Source: Pelobates cultripes (Eukaryota; Chordata; Amphibia; Anura; Pelobatidae). Taken from it: a stretch of 64,000 nt of DNA. Numbering within the stretch: position 1 is the first letter of the stretch; every line of letters starts with the position of its first letter. This document shows, piece by piece, positions 31,922 through 44,816 of the stretch. The notes below the pieces were generated by a model, which saw only the letters and a program-made list of their open reading frames with translations, did no database searches and was not told where the DNA came from. Position numbers and translations under genes: made by a program. The DNA is taken from NCBI GenBank assembly GCA_933207985.1, contig OW240916.1, positions 311,846,767-311,910,766 of the forward strand. Direction: 5' to 3'.

Positions 31922-32233
31922 TTAAAGCAACACTGCCGCTTTTCTGATTTTTATTGTAGTAGAATATGACAAGAAACTGCAGTGAGTGAAAGGTGCAGAG
32001 TCACCAATATAAAAGTGACAATTCTTCAACAGAAACATGAGTGGTATCCAGACTGTGCAGCACTGCCCCAAGAAGCATCTCTAGTAGCTGTCAGAGGAGT
32101 GGCTACTGGAGGTGTCCTTAGGCTGTAATGTAAACATTGCATTTTCTTTGAAAAGACAGTGTTTAAGCAAAAAGCCTGAAAAGAATGATTATACTCACCA
32201 TAACAAATACATTCAGCTATAGTGTCCCTTTAA
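31922..32233. mobile_element. T2/Kolobok-like MITE, copy 2
   Basis: It opens TTAA-AGCAACACTGCC and closes CTATAGTGTCCCTTTAA. The right end is a good inverted match to the AGGGACACTATAG terminus of the family; the left is decayed. The interior has GCAGCACTGCCCC-type and AGAGGAGTGGCTACTGGAGG segments that recall the copies at 1438 and 44221. No coding. Confidence 0.55.
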
Positions 32234-33046
32234 GTGCTGTTTCAATTATATTTACTGCTGATTTGTTTACGTAACCGAGTTACAGTTGCAGAATTCAATG
32301 TAGCATTTCATTTGTTACCTCATACATTTATAGCATTTCGTGGCAAAGAGCTAAACATAGCTCATTCTTTCTTTAGGATCATTAGTCATGTTTATCTATT
32401 TAAATAATCAAGTTACCATATTTGATTGAACAACCTTGATGATTGATATCCAATAATAGTGCTTAATAGTTGTTATTCAGATTAATCACTAACATATAAG
32501 CCTTTTTTCTTATCCATTGACGACGCACAGCAGAAATGTGATTCTATATTATACGTGTGTATTTTTGTTTACATACTTTATCTATTATTTAATTGCATAT
32601 TTGTAAACCTTTCTTTATGTTAGTATCAGATAGGCTATTAGAAAAACCAAGGAAATGTCTCTAGGCCGGGCATTTATATTTTGCAATATAAAGTAAGAAT
32701 TCAGAGGGAGTTTAAAGTGAATTTAAAATTGAACTTCAAAATAGCCAAACAGAAAAAAAACTCGGCTCTATTTTCAATTCAGCTACTGTGGATTAAATTT
32801 GAAATTCACTTTGAATTTACCTTAGTGAATACACCTGTATATGTCTCTAAAGCTGTTCTATAGATGTCAGGTGGGTTTCGGACTCCCTGACCATTCTTTG
32901 TGATGCATAGCATTCTGATGTTTCACAGACCCAAACAGAAGATAGAGGAGAACTATTGTTAACTAATAATATAATTTGTCTATATACAATGCTTAGTGAA
33001 TATACCCCTAGACAATAGCTATAGAACATTGCATAACAAGTGCTAG
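32234..33046. other. AT-rich non-coding stretch
   Basis: Nothing recognised; 60-codon ORFs at 32681 (+) and 32847 (-) are compositional. Confidence 0.35.
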
Positions 33047-33490
33047 TGTTACGTCCTGTGTGTTTCTGCTGTTGACCTTATTTCCTGTGTTTCTCCCTTT
33101 GATCATAACTGCATAGTAATGTGTAATTTAGAACTGCGTAGTTAATATCTTTTAATTCTAAGTGCGTATTAATTATCTAAGTGCGTAGTTATAGTGAAAC
33201 GTAGCTTTGTGCAAGGCCCGAACATGAAGATACACCTGCAGGCTTGCTATAGGTTAAGATGTTAAGATAAGATAGATGATTTTATTAAGATTGGATAATG
33301 CTTGTAAAGACCACCCGTTTCCTGCTGAATATAACCTGTTACACAGCCGTTAAACGTCAGAAGTCACCTTGAACGTTACTTTGTCTTGTCTCGTTCATTG
33401 GGGCTACTCACCATATGGTTTGGGGACAAGGAGAAATACAGAAAATTGCAAACTGATACAAAAGACCATGGCAGGGGGAAATTCCTGACA
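33047..33490 (+). mobile_element. Possible solo LTR
   Basis: The candidate runs from TGTTACGTCCTGTG to TTCCTGACA. It holds AAGTGCGTAGTT-type short repeats (33130-33200), a CTGAATATAACCTGTTAC promoter-like motif near 33324, and CTTGTCTCGTTCATTGGGG at 33386-33404. No flanking duplication is visible (GCTAG versus GAGAA), so the call is tentative. Confidence 0.25.
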
Positions 33491-34149
33491 GAGAAAATTC
33501 CTCAATATCAGTCGTAGTAAGAACTGAAGAACTCATTTGACCAGCCACTGCCATGTGAACACTAAGCTATATTATGGCTCTACATAAATTATGGTGATTT
33601 ATGTTTAGCCCAGCGCTACACGCTCTTGTTGTGGCTATTTTTAATGGTACTAGAACTTGAGAGGGCACTACGTTCTACTGAATTTCCAGGGAAAATAACT
33701 AAATAGGAAACATTCCTTTAATGGGGCATTTGTTTAACTATGAACATTTTTTTTTTAATTTTTAGTGAATTATCCCTATATAAATATTCAATATATCTAC
33801 CCATGCTAGGGTGTTATGTTGTATAATGTTATTATGTTATGCTGTATTTAATTTATTAATCCTGCCGTGAGGATTGGTGTTAGTTGAGACCTTGAGTCTA
33901 AAAATCCTTTTTCTCTAGTGAGTTTATTTTTATATACAGTGAAATGTTTTACAAGCACTAAAACAACCTTTCCTCAATGAGGAAGTGTTGGTGTATAGAT
34001 CATGCCCCTGTATTACCAATGCTCAGAATAGGCAGAAAATCAGCCACAACATATTAAGGGTTCTGTCACTTTATTTGCTACCAGATGTAGTTTAGTACCT
34101 TATCGGTACTAAACAATTTATAATAGTTAATAATAACTAAAGACATATG
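33491..34149. other. AT-rich non-coding stretch
   Basis: Nothing recognised. Confidence 0.35.
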
Positions 34150-34560
34150 ACAGGTTTACAGCAAGCACTATGACCATTTTAGTGTTCTGAAGTGGTCATG
34201 GTACTTGGAGTCTGTGTGTGCAGTATTTCAGTATGAAAGCCTTCACATTCAGAGATTTTTAGGCTACCTGTTGGAGTTATACCTCCACCACTGGTCATTA
34301 GCTGGTCTGGTATGAGAGTTAATTCTGTGCATATTGTTTTGCACAGATAGTCATTAATTGGCTGAGAGCCCTCGATTGACCAGCAGAATCTGCATCCGAC
34401 TTCTTCAGCTCTGCAGAAGCCAGATGCTTTTAAGCCACCATTATGTGAGAATTGAAACCCAGTGGGACCCAGATAATAGGCAACCCATTGCATCATAACC
34501 ACTAAAGCAGGCTGAAATGGTTATGATTTTTGGAGTAGCTTTTTAATGCTCTTTAAAGAA
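34150..34560. mobile_element. Possible T2-related MITE (AGTGGTCATGG family)
   Basis: The left part has GAAGTGGTCATGGTACTTGG and the right part TGGTTATGATTTTTGGAGTA followed by CTCTTTAAAG. A similar motif pair occurs at 52612-52675. The TTTAAAG edge and related words suggest a T2-family relative, but the boundaries are unclear. The 107-codon minus ORF within it is not supported. Confidence 0.35.
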
Positions 34561-34654
34561 AAAGATAACCAATGCTCTATTCATTTAATTAAAAGACTAC
34601 TTACATGCCACTGAAAAGGCATTTTTCATGCAATGTGGTTCTCTGTGAAAATTA

Positions 34655-34893
34655 GACATGGCATTTGTTGCATTCATAAATAAGCAAATCGACGTATTCA
34701 AAAATAAAATCCCTTTGATTCCTTTTTAAATGAATTTGATTCATTTGGGCAAATACTTGGAAATTCTACATCTGAATCACGAAGCAAATTAAAACATTCC
34801 ATCCGTTATAAACAAACAGAAGGGTTTTTGGTTCGGACGAATCAGTTCCTTGTAGCGATTTGTTTATGGATGAATGCAACAAACCCACATGTC
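34655..34893. mobile_element. TA-flanked palindromic MITE, 239 bp
   Basis: Left end GACATGGCATTTGTTGCATT; right end, inverted, GACATGTGGGTTTGTTGCAT. Further in, the pairs CATAAATAAGCAAATCGAC and GCGATTTGTTTATGGATG continue the inverted repeat (~35 bp arms). TA lies at both borders (34653-34654 and 34894-34895), as for Tc1/mariner-related MITEs. Confidence 0.6.
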
Positions 34894-34895
34894 TA

Positions 34896-36890
34896 CTGAA
34901 TGTCAATATCAGCAAAAGAAGGTCTTTGGGAGATTATTTCTGCTAAAAGCTTCCTTTGTGTTAGTCTGTGTGATAGTGCAAGGCACTCATAATACAACTC
35001 ATTGGTTACTTTCCACTACTGAAATCCTACCACATTTAGCTATATTTTCACGTACTCACTGAATTCAATAGTTCCTTAACCAGGCAAGTTACTTATTACT
35101 GTTTGTTTTATTATAACCATTATTATTATTATTAATATTATTTTTTTATGAATCTATTATTTCTACCTAGATAGAAAACTCCACAATTAACCAATACACT
35201 TAGAAAAAAGAGAAAAACCTGGCTACTCTGCAAAATTAAAGCAGGTTCTGTATTTATGAGAAAACTGAAATTTTCATACAGTTTATTATTAAATAGGCTG
35301 CACGAGTAAATGACTGATTTTTGTCTTACTTAAGTGAACTTCTCAGAGAGCACTCAGATAGATTGAATAGAATGTAAGAAAAATAATCACCATTGTCTTC
35401 AATTTGATTGAATATCACATATTTTACATATCTATGCCAACTGTACACAACACTTTTCATTTTGAAGAAAATTCTATTTTCTTTAGATTTCCTGTGAATA
35501 GTGATGTAGGTGGTCTTTTGTTCCAAGGATTTGTGAATGATAGCTTCCTGTACTTAGGGCAAAGTTAAACATTCGTCAGGTTTAACAATAATGCATGACA
35601 AGATTAGCTTTACATTTGCTGACCTGTTTTTCCACATCCAGATAAAATGTCTCTAGCTCAGGATTTTTATTTTATTATGTGCTCCATTTTTTTAAAAACA
35701 TTTTTTGCACTTGTAGAAGAAAGAATAATAATAAATAGTTTAAATTGATGGTTTTCAAATGACTTGCTTCCTTTTGTTTTTATTAAATTCCTCTGCATTC
35801 AATTAAAAACAAGATAATATTTTCTTTAATCTTTTCAGCAGATTTTATTTTTAAAACATCTGTGATGTATTTTTAATACATATTTATGTTAATCTACTCA
35901 GTTTTCAATATTGTACTTACTCTTACTGTTTTTCTGCTTTTTTTTAATAGTTTTGTTTTTTTTAATTTAGAATTATCTGATTGACATGACTCTCGATGTG
36001 GCTTAACCACTATTGTTAATGTTTTATACAGCTGCACTTTAAATATGTAGAGTGCTTTTCATTAAAAACAGTTCCCAAAACTTCCCAATAAATTCAGATC
36101 TTGTTTCAGATCTTGTACATAAAGTGGAGATAATATAGTGTAACCTATAAAGTACATTGACAAAATTTTATGCACTTTGGTTCTTTAGAATTTTCATTAT
36201 TTACTTTTTTTATAGTTCAGCACCCTACTGCATAATTACTCACCATCCTTCAGTCACCCAAACATTTAATAAATCGGAGAACAAGCCCAGCACAAGTTAT
36301 CCATGGGTGAATCCCTCCACCAGCATTGCGGCTCCCTGCTCCACAAGCATTTTGTAGGCCACAGACAACATCTGAGGACACCATTGCTATTAAATGTTGA
36401 CACTCTCCATCCATGAGGCTGTGGCCATTCAGTGGATTCTGGATCCCTGTGTCTAATCAGGGACCAAAAAGTGTAACTTATAGCCTATTGCTGAGTGCCA
36501 TATTGGGAATTGTCCTTATTATACTCTGTATAGAACACAGTAAGGCCTGTCCCACACAAGGAACTCTTCTTTATTTTGTTATCATAATTTAGGTATTGCT
36601 GGCCTCCCATCACTTCTATATAATTACATCTTTGCAACAGTTAAGGGCTCAATTTGCTAAATAAGGACATTTATTGTTGTACATATCTGACAAAGTGTTT
36701 TACCACTTCTTTGGGCAAATGCTTTGGGACCCCACTATAATACCATTTATAAATCATTTTTTTTTTTTTGTATTATTATTTTAACTAATCTTTGCACAAA
36801 TTAGCCTGATTTGTAGTACTCCATACCAGGCTAGGCTGTATCCCATTGTATTTAGCAAATGGCATTTTCTATTTTTCTTATCTATTCAGC
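34896..36890. other. AT-rich non-coding stretch
   Basis: No genes; ATT/TAA-rich simple sequence near 35120-35150 and T-runs. ORFs 34874-35062 (+), 35326-35526 (-) and 36157-36357 (+) lack motifs. Confidence 0.35.
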
Positions 36891-39800
36891 TTCTATTTCA
36901 TTACACCTGGCTCTAGACTCTCTTTTACCACCCACCTTCCCTTCATTTTGGAAATATAATGCATCTCAATTCCATTGCCTGGATTTATACATTTTGGCTT
37001 TGTACCAAGAATTTTGAAGGATTTCTAATTATTCTTTACAATGTTCTCATCTAATATTCTGGATATGCGGCTTTACACCTATTTCCCACAATTCATTCTT
37101 CAGCGCATTCTTGTTGCATTGTCTCTAATCCTGTAATAACCATGTATAGATGTAAAAATTCCAATGCACATCAAAAAGGACATGCCAACAACAAGTCTAT
37201 CAGGGCTATTGAAAATGACTGAATTCTAACTACAACGGACTTTCTAAAATCTACTAAAGCCAAACATGGTTTAAGTTTGGTCGGAGGGGGGAAATTTCAG
37301 CAATTGCTTGGATGCATTTTGTGTATGGATTAAAAATTGGTGCTTTCTCCTTCGAGTCTTCCACAAAGTACAGGATTCGGAGTGGTCACAAAGCAGCGGT
37401 TTTAATAAAAATATGGAACCGAATGCATCTTACAGGATGCATATTGGCAAATTATTCTTCACTTGCTTTTTTTGTAAGTGATAATTTGAAATACTATTTC
37501 TTAAAACCTCACCTGAATGTAAAGGTTAATTATGTGGATTAATTTTTTTTGTGTTTGGAATTTTTCCATCTGTTTTGTGATTTATTTTTTATTTATTTTT
37601 TTTAATTTTAATTTTCATTAGTTCATTTGCTGCTTTTTTTTTTAGAGGTATCAGTTTCATTGCCCCTGTTCACTATTATTATGGTCAAGCAGAGTAGGTA
37701 GGGTTGATTAAGTTTAATGGAGAATGGGGACCACCAGCCACCCAGTGGGAGAAGGGGGGACATGCAAGTAATTGTAGGGGTGGACAACGCAATGTCTACT
37801 GTGCTAATGTTTCATTATTTAGAGCGCCTGCAAATCACCCACTGTAAACAAAAAGTTCAAATACGGACTCGTATTTAAACCATCTGGGTCCGGATTTGAA
37901 GCATTCGGTCTAGATTTCAGTCACCCTGCACTGTTTGGTCTGGCTGGAATCTAGACCAAATTTAGTTCTGACCTAGTGTGAACAATGTCCAGATTTTTCA
38001 GTCCAAATGGCCCCTTGTACAGCTCTATGGTCTTTCCTGTTTAGTATGGGGCCTTTCAGACTTTACTGAATAAACCGCAAATCTTCTGGAACGACTCCTA
38101 TCACAAACTAATCAGCGAAGAGGCCTCATAAAATCCTCCTCACTTACAAGCAATTGTTCACCAATTAATGAATTTGGTTAATTACATTAAAGAGAACCAC
38201 ACACCTTTGAATACTCAGCAACAAGTAGATTTGGTTTTGAGCTCTACCTCATTATCTCCTGCACAGGAGGTTCTTCTAAAATTATCTGCCTTTATAAGGC
38301 TCACCTTTGAGACTTCAGAAATGTTTTCTGATAAAAAAAAATAGCTTCTACTTTACTGATATTGGGGCTGTTCAGACCTCTGGATTAATGGGATTGGCTA
38401 TGCATTGATGCTGGTGATTCTATTGCTCCATAATGGTGTAACTGTTTATGGCCGAGGATGTCATTGTTTCCTTTGAGTTCAATAGTCCATTTATATTTAC
38501 TTATCTTTTACATAAATATTATTGGAAAAACAAGACAGGTCTGGATGGATTTGAAATATTTTATGGGACTGCTAGTGCAGTCCTTTCAGACTTTCCCACT
38601 TGCACCACTAGTTCCAATAATGCTATTAACTTCTTTCTTGCCCAATGCCATATTTACCTTTATTCTTACCTTTACTTTTATCTTTACCTTTATATTTATT
38701 CTAATATGCAAACTTCCCTTTTAAATGTAATTTATGGTTAGTGTCCAGGAACGTAGCGGGTTTTAATCTATCTGTTAAAAAAAAAAATATATTATTTGGA
38801 TGTAAATAACAACAAGACACTTTTATAATGCATGCTACAAATTAGCAAGAGTGCTAGTTCAATCCAGAAAGGACTGTGTAACTGTTTTACGTCTTTGTAA
38901 TAACTATAAGAAATACCTTTGGATAATAGTCCTTAATAAACAAATAAGGGAGTTATGAGACACAGAGAGAGTGAGGGAGAGGAAGGAAATTGGAAGGAAA
39001 GGGAAGAGGATGGAGAAAAAGAAAAAAATACCCTGATTTGTATTAATTAATTATTCCATATTTTTCATTGCTGCTTCCGTTAGGATATAGAGTTGTCTGT
39101 GTTTGTGAAAGTCTGTCCAACTATTTAGATTAACAAGATAATTTTACATTGACACTGTTTTATTGTCATTGTCATATCTATGTTTAATATGGAAATGAAT
39201 AAAAATCAATTTAAAGAAATTAAAAATAATAATAATTCTTACTACACCAAACAAAACAACCAAATATAACCTCCAGACATATTGGCTCTCTTCTGATCTG
39301 CTGAAAATAAAATCTGTGGTACAGCCATTTTATTCAGGCCGGTTTACTACATGTGATGATAAGTTGTACTCTACACTTACCATTTCTGCATTCAATATTC
39401 CTTCAGATTTAAACACCTTGTACTATAGACACCTTTACATATATGATATTCAGTGGAGGCTTTAATGTCCCTCCAGACATGTTATTTGATAGGATGCATC
39501 CTCCAATTCCAAGCCGCCATGTTACCCGTTTACAGAGTTAATCCTGGCAGACGTCCGACAGCAATGGGATCAACTAAATTTTTTAAATTTAAGGGTATTT
39601 TATATTAAACGTATAGATGTTTCCATGAATGCCAAAGTGCTGTTGTCACTGAATATGTGAATTGCTTTATTTTTATATTCAAATTTTTGTGTTTTGCACT
39701 ATTATTTAATATTTGCCCCCAAGGGGTGGAGTAAATGCTGCTCATTTAAATATATAAATGTGACACAAGTAATTTAACTGGGATCTCCTAATTTTATTAT

Positions 39801-40320
39801 ATATTGACTCTACCCTGAATGTCTGTAAGACCTTGTTGAAGATTGCAGTGACTAGATTAGCTAAAAGTTTTCGACAATATTATTGTCAATAGTGATGCCA
39901 ACAAGGCTTTAAAGAGATAGTGGCTTTTCCCAATATATTCCTCTTATTAGATAAGGTTATGCGTTTTCATAAAAAGCTATCATTGCTTTTGCTTTGCTGC
40001 ACATCAACCACAATGGGCTAGGAATAACACTATTGGGATAGCATTAGGTCGAGACGCCAAACGAACGCCTCTGCATTCACCATTTCTTGATAACCAATTG
40101 TTCCAGAAAATCACTTGTGATTCTTCCATCTCCTGAAAAAGAGGGGGCTTACTAAACAGATAGACCATTTACATTTAGTCCCCCTAATCCTTTAACATAT
40201 GAGGAGTTTAGAAACTATGTATCTCCCTATGTTCCTCATACATTATATTTTATACAACTGACTTCTTATCTCACGGAAGTTCTTCAATCAGTTCTTGGAA
40301 TAAAGAAAACCTAGTTTCAA
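36891..40320 (+). mobile_element. Possible ancient L1-like LINE remnants
   Basis: Short stretches read in several frames resemble L1 proteins: LKIAVTRLAKSFRQYYCQ near 39837-39890, followed by FPNIFLLLDKVMRFHKK; PLTYEEFRNYVSPYVPHTLY near 40186; and DMLFDRMHPPIPSRHV near 39477 (ORF1-like). Frames are heavily broken and order is rearranged. This is a weak call from fragmentary resemblance. A TTTACCTTTA simple repeat lies at 38655-38700. Confidence 0.25.
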
Positions 40321-43183
40321 TAAAATAAGTCAATGCAAATTTTAAAAAGTGATGTTTTAATCTAAACTAGTACTCAATATAAAACATACCATGACGTTGT
40401 ATGTAAGTCATTAGAAGAGAAAAGGTTTTTTCAGATAGTATGTGATCACTTTTCCTGTTACCTACACGTAATTGTATCCCGCAATGAATTGCCCATTTAG
40501 TAATTGAAATTCATGAATTCTCTGAAACACTGACTAAAAAAGGGATATTTACCTGCACATTGTGACTTATATTGTCAGTAAATCGTTGGGAACAATTCTT
40601 AGCATTGAAGTGGAAGATGCAGTATTATTGCAAGAGTGCCCTACTTCCTTACTGTTTATGGGATATAGAGTAGATGGATTGCCAAGTTTGAGGTTAAAAA
40701 TCTTAATACAGCCTCAAAGTAAAGATAATATATTATAAAGCTTTGCCTACAGCATATTCATCTTTTTTGAAGTCATTATTTCCAGTTCTTTTGAACAGCT
40801 TGCTAATTAATTATGTAATTCGCTAATGTACTAATGCAACATTTACTTTACTGTCCGTAAGGACAAACCATCAAATGATAAAAAATATAATCTGTCATTG
40901 TGAAAAAAGATAAGGTGCCCCAAGAATGTAAATATTTCTCTACATTAACTACAATCAGTTACCAGAAAAGCTCAGGGCAGTTTTTCCTAATAGCAGCTAT
41001 AAAATCCCCTCAAAGACAATACCATAAAGATGCTTTCAAAAGTGAGTCAAACAGACCTAATCGATCGGATTAGTTGATCTACACAGGTGACATCCTCAAT
41101 GCTTGATTTATTTACACTTTACAACACAATGGTTCTCCTTGCGTAAGGTGTCTTATTTTTATTGATACATGTTAAGATTGTTTGAACACTCTCAGTGAAT
41201 GTATTAGATTCTGTGCATTGACATTTGCCCAAAAGTGACATTAATTAGCCCAGACCTCTAGGTCCAGGCTAGATGATGACACCCCAGTGATGCTGTTGTG
41301 ATAGTTTAAGTTTTTTTTCCAGCCTATATTAATATGTAACTGTATATCTATTGCCACCCTTTAAAAATATTCTATCTCATAACAGAGTACTAATGTTAAC
41401 AATATCTATCCTGTTTAGATTTGTCCTGAATAAACCTATTACTCAAACACCAGAATTATTTTCACACTACATACCCAACCCACTAAATTTGAGGCTGAAG
41501 TTTAATTTAGTGCATGTATTACGTGGGTTTTGTTAAAGGGGAACTATTACTACTCTGTAATTTACAGCATGCAATAAAACATTAAAAATCATATTGTCTT
41601 AAGCTTTTTTCATGTTTTCATTTAAATGAACATTATATATTTTTCTAATTATTTCATAATCCATTTCAGACAAAACAAAGCCTGGGAAAACATTGCACAT
41701 TAAGAGGAGAAATGTAACAATTGTTTTATTCTTCCTCCTCTCTATAAGCTTTTTCTATGTTGACTGCTCAGTGCCAAGGACAAAGTTTATAACAATAATT
41801 ATCAGAAAGCTAAAATAGAGGAAAGTGAGAAGTTTGTACATTTAATCTTATTTTTCCATTTCACTAGTACCTACTAGAAAATTATTTTTAAAAATCTTTA
41901 AATATAAAAAAAATGTAAAGGTTCAGTAACTGGTAACTAATTATGAACAACATGGATCTCTGCAGAGCACTCCATCAGACAAGGAACTTGTAGACTCAGT
42001 TTGCATGCACATCGGTTCTGTGAGAAGCCCTACATGTGCATCAGGCTCCTGATGGGTCAGGAAATTAAGATTACGAGAGAGTATTGAAACAACTGGAAAA
42101 ACCTTCTTAAAGTCCCTTATCAACCAAATGATGGTGGGTAATGTCAATGAGTAAAGTGAGCTACTGACATTTCATGCATCACTTGAAAGAAGAATGTAAG
42201 TCACATCAAAATTTCAAGAGCCATACGAAGAATCTAAGAAAAATCTAAACAAATTGTATTCAATAAAAAACATGAGGTTAAAGGTAAGAATGATAAAGTC
42301 TCCATATATGGGAAAGTAAACTTATTAAATATTAACTCCACACTAGTTGAGGGAAATTTCTGTCTTTGAACATTGTGAAGGATATATGTGAATATCAGAT
42401 ATCCCATTTAGTTTTGCTTTCTAGAGCTGAACACAAAATATAAATGATTATCTCATTGCAGGAATCTGCAACCTATCTGCTGACCTCTCTCTCTCCTGGA
42501 TAAGATGAAGATACTGTTTGAAGTGTTTCCACAGTGGTGGAACTTCACTATGTTGGTCACTTTGGTCTAGAGTGTGACCAGAAGCCTGCCAGATGGCTCT
42601 TCACCTTGACTGATCCTCAGTTCCTCTTTAGCAGAGTAGGTTGACTCATGCATTGCTTCTGGCTCCATCCCTTCCACAGTGTCTTCAACCAGCCATCCTT
42701 TCTAACATTACCACCACACTATGCTGGATAATCTGTGCTGCCTCCTGAAACTGTAAGGTACTTAACATGCCTGTGCCACACAATTCTTCATATACAAAAA
42801 AAAATGCTCACCTGTGCAAGCTCTTGGTCCCAAGAGCTTGCAATCCAACTCATTAACTTTCCTGTGATATGTCATATCACGGAAATGCAAACTTGCTCTA
42901 CTGGCCATTCCCTGCTCGTCCTGATCTCTATATGCAAGGCTGCAGAGAATGGACCATGCAATCTAAGTTATGTTAGTATTTTTTTAAATAATTGAGGTAA
43001 GCATTAAAAAACAAACATGCTAACTTTAGTTAGATTGCAAGCTCTTAGAGACCTTCCCTGCAACCATTGCAAACTGTTAGAGACCAGTAGACAGATTGAT
43101 GTGACCAATAGGCTAGGCTGTACTAGGCGGTGTCATTGGCCAACAAGGTCATCAATCTGTATTTATTACTAAATACATAATTC
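40321..43183. other. AT-rich non-coding stretch
   Basis: No genes or clear mobile elements. A GTTAAAGGGGAACTATTAC at ~41533 resembles a T2 left end without partner. An inverted repeat (CAGATTGATGTGACCAATAG against TTGGCCAACAAGGTCATCAA) lies at 43092-43160 and may be a small MITE. ORFs here are not supported. Confidence 0.35.
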
Positions 43184-43610
43184 ACATTATTATTATTATT
43201 TTATTATTTATAAAGCGCCAACAAATTCCGTAGCGCTGTACAATGGGTGGCCCAACAGACACATAATTGAGATCAGAACACTGACGTACAGGAACAGAGG
43301 GGGTTGAGTACCCTGCTCGATGAGCTTACATGCTAGAGGGAGTGGGATATAGTGACACAAAGGGTTAAAGTAGAGGAATTAAATAGTTTGTTGCAGAAGG
43401 GTTTATTGAGTGCTTGGTAGGTCATTTTTGACAGTTGCAGGAAAGGAGTCATGGGTTGGGGGATGAGAAGCCTGCTGACAGTTTAATTGATACACTTTAA
43501 TGAAGAAGTGAGTTTTCAAAGATTTTTTGAAGGAGTGGAGGCTGGGTGAAAGTCTGATTGAGGAGGGAAGGGAGTTCCACAGAATAGGTGGACTACTCAT
43601 GTCCACTACT
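43184..43610 (-). mobile_element. L2/CR1-type LINE, 3' end
   Basis: The minus strand encodes SPPILWNSLPSSIRLSPSLH and SFKKSLKTHFF (43606-43490), the conserved C-terminus of L2/CR1/Rex-type ORF2 (WNSLP..IR....S...FK..LKTHLF). It is followed by a 3' UTR with TTGTACAGCGCTACGG and TTTGTTGGCGCTTTATAAAT, ending in an (ATA)n tail at 43187-43215. It is 5'-truncated. Related tails lie at 49745-49850 and 50723-50776. Confidence 0.7.
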
Positions 43611-44220
43611 CACACTCAGCCAACATCTCACACACATCACATTTAGCCAACCACCCACTAACCTGTCAGTTAATACTACACACAATGCCTCCACCTCCAT
43701 TACATTCAGTCACACAATATAAAGCCATCCCACACACACTCCACACACACATCGCCACTTTACAGTACAGCTCTGTGATCTATGGATGCAGTCTGCACAT
43801 ACTAACTGAGTTCTATTGCTGTGGAGCTCTGTGATGAACTGATGCATTCTGCATATTAGTGTGAGTTGCATTGCTACAGAGCTAGGTGACACATGTATAC
43901 ATTGATGATCTGACTGAAACATAACTTTGTTAGACAAAAGTAAGAAATGGTGATATACTGAGTACTGACCAATGTCCATGCTAGCAACCCTTCCTGAAAC
44001 TCTGATTTATGAATTATTGGAAGCAATACTTAAAAAAAAAACAAATAGAGACATAGCAAGACATCTATCTATCTGTCTATCTATGTCTGTCTGTCAGTCA
44101 ATCTATTTATGCACATAGTTCAAAATCTTGACATTATGTATGAACATTTTTTTTTATTGCAGGAACTTTCTCACAAAGAAAAGTACAAATTTAATTTTCT
44201 TTTTTATAAGCAACCCCTAC
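43611..44220. other. Non-coding with CA-rich and ATCT tracts
   Basis: CACACTCAGCCAACATC-type CA-rich DNA at 43605-43760 and an (ATCT/GTCT)n tract at 44061-44100. No gene. Confidence 0.4.
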
Positions 44221-44760
44221 TTAAAGGGACACTATAGTCACCAGAACAACTACCGCTTAATGTAGTTGTTCTGGTGAGTATAATAGCTCCCTTCAGGCAT
44301 TTGCATGTAAACACTGCCTTTTCAGAGAAAAGGCAGTGTTTACATTGACCCTAGGGACAACTCCAAGTGGCCACTCCTTAGATGGCCACTGGAGGGGCTC
44401 CCTGGCTGAGCACTGCACAGTAAGCAGCCCTGACATTCACCGTCCCCATTCAGCTGAATTTTTCTTCAAAGAGATGCATCTCTATAAGGAGGTTCCGATT
44501 GGCCGAAACGGCATTTGGCCCGGCACCCGTGACCGTAGCCAAACCAATGCTTTCCCTAAGGTTAAAAATCGGCCATTTTGATTATGTCACAAAGGGGGCG
44601 GAGCCAGCACCTATGGACACGCACGGCGCTTGATATAAGGTGAGTTTTATAATTTTATAGGGAGGTTATGGGGGGGGGGACAAGCCACCTAAATGGTGGG
44701 TTAAACACTATAGGGTCAGGAATACATGTTTGTATTCCTGAGCCTATAGTGATCCTTTAA
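44221..44760. mobile_element. T2/Kolobok-like MITE, copy 3 (best preserved)
   Basis: It opens TTAA-AGGGACACTATAGTCACC and closes CCTATAGTGATCCTTTAA with intact TTAA at both ends. Interior features include a near-perfect inverted pair AAACACTGCCTTTTCAGAGA/AAAGGCAGTGTTTAC at 44309-44343, GATGCATCTCTATAAGGAGG and AATACATGTTTGTATTCC. No transposase. The relation to 1438-2024 is clear over the ends and several inner blocks. The 81-codon ORF at 44336 is not a gene. Confidence 0.75.
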
Positions 44761-44777
44761 CACCACATGTTTTTATT

Positions 44778-44781
<4 letters not shown>

Positions 44782-44813
<32 letters not shown>
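44782..44813. repeat. (TA)n microsatellite
   Basis: A run of ~16 TA units follows the T2-like MITE. Confidence 0.9.

Positions 44814-44816
<3 letters not shown>

Noticed and set aside
38458..38741. Hydrophobic ORFs of 88-97 codons
   Set aside because: Generated by T-rich and TTTACC simple repeats; no domain.
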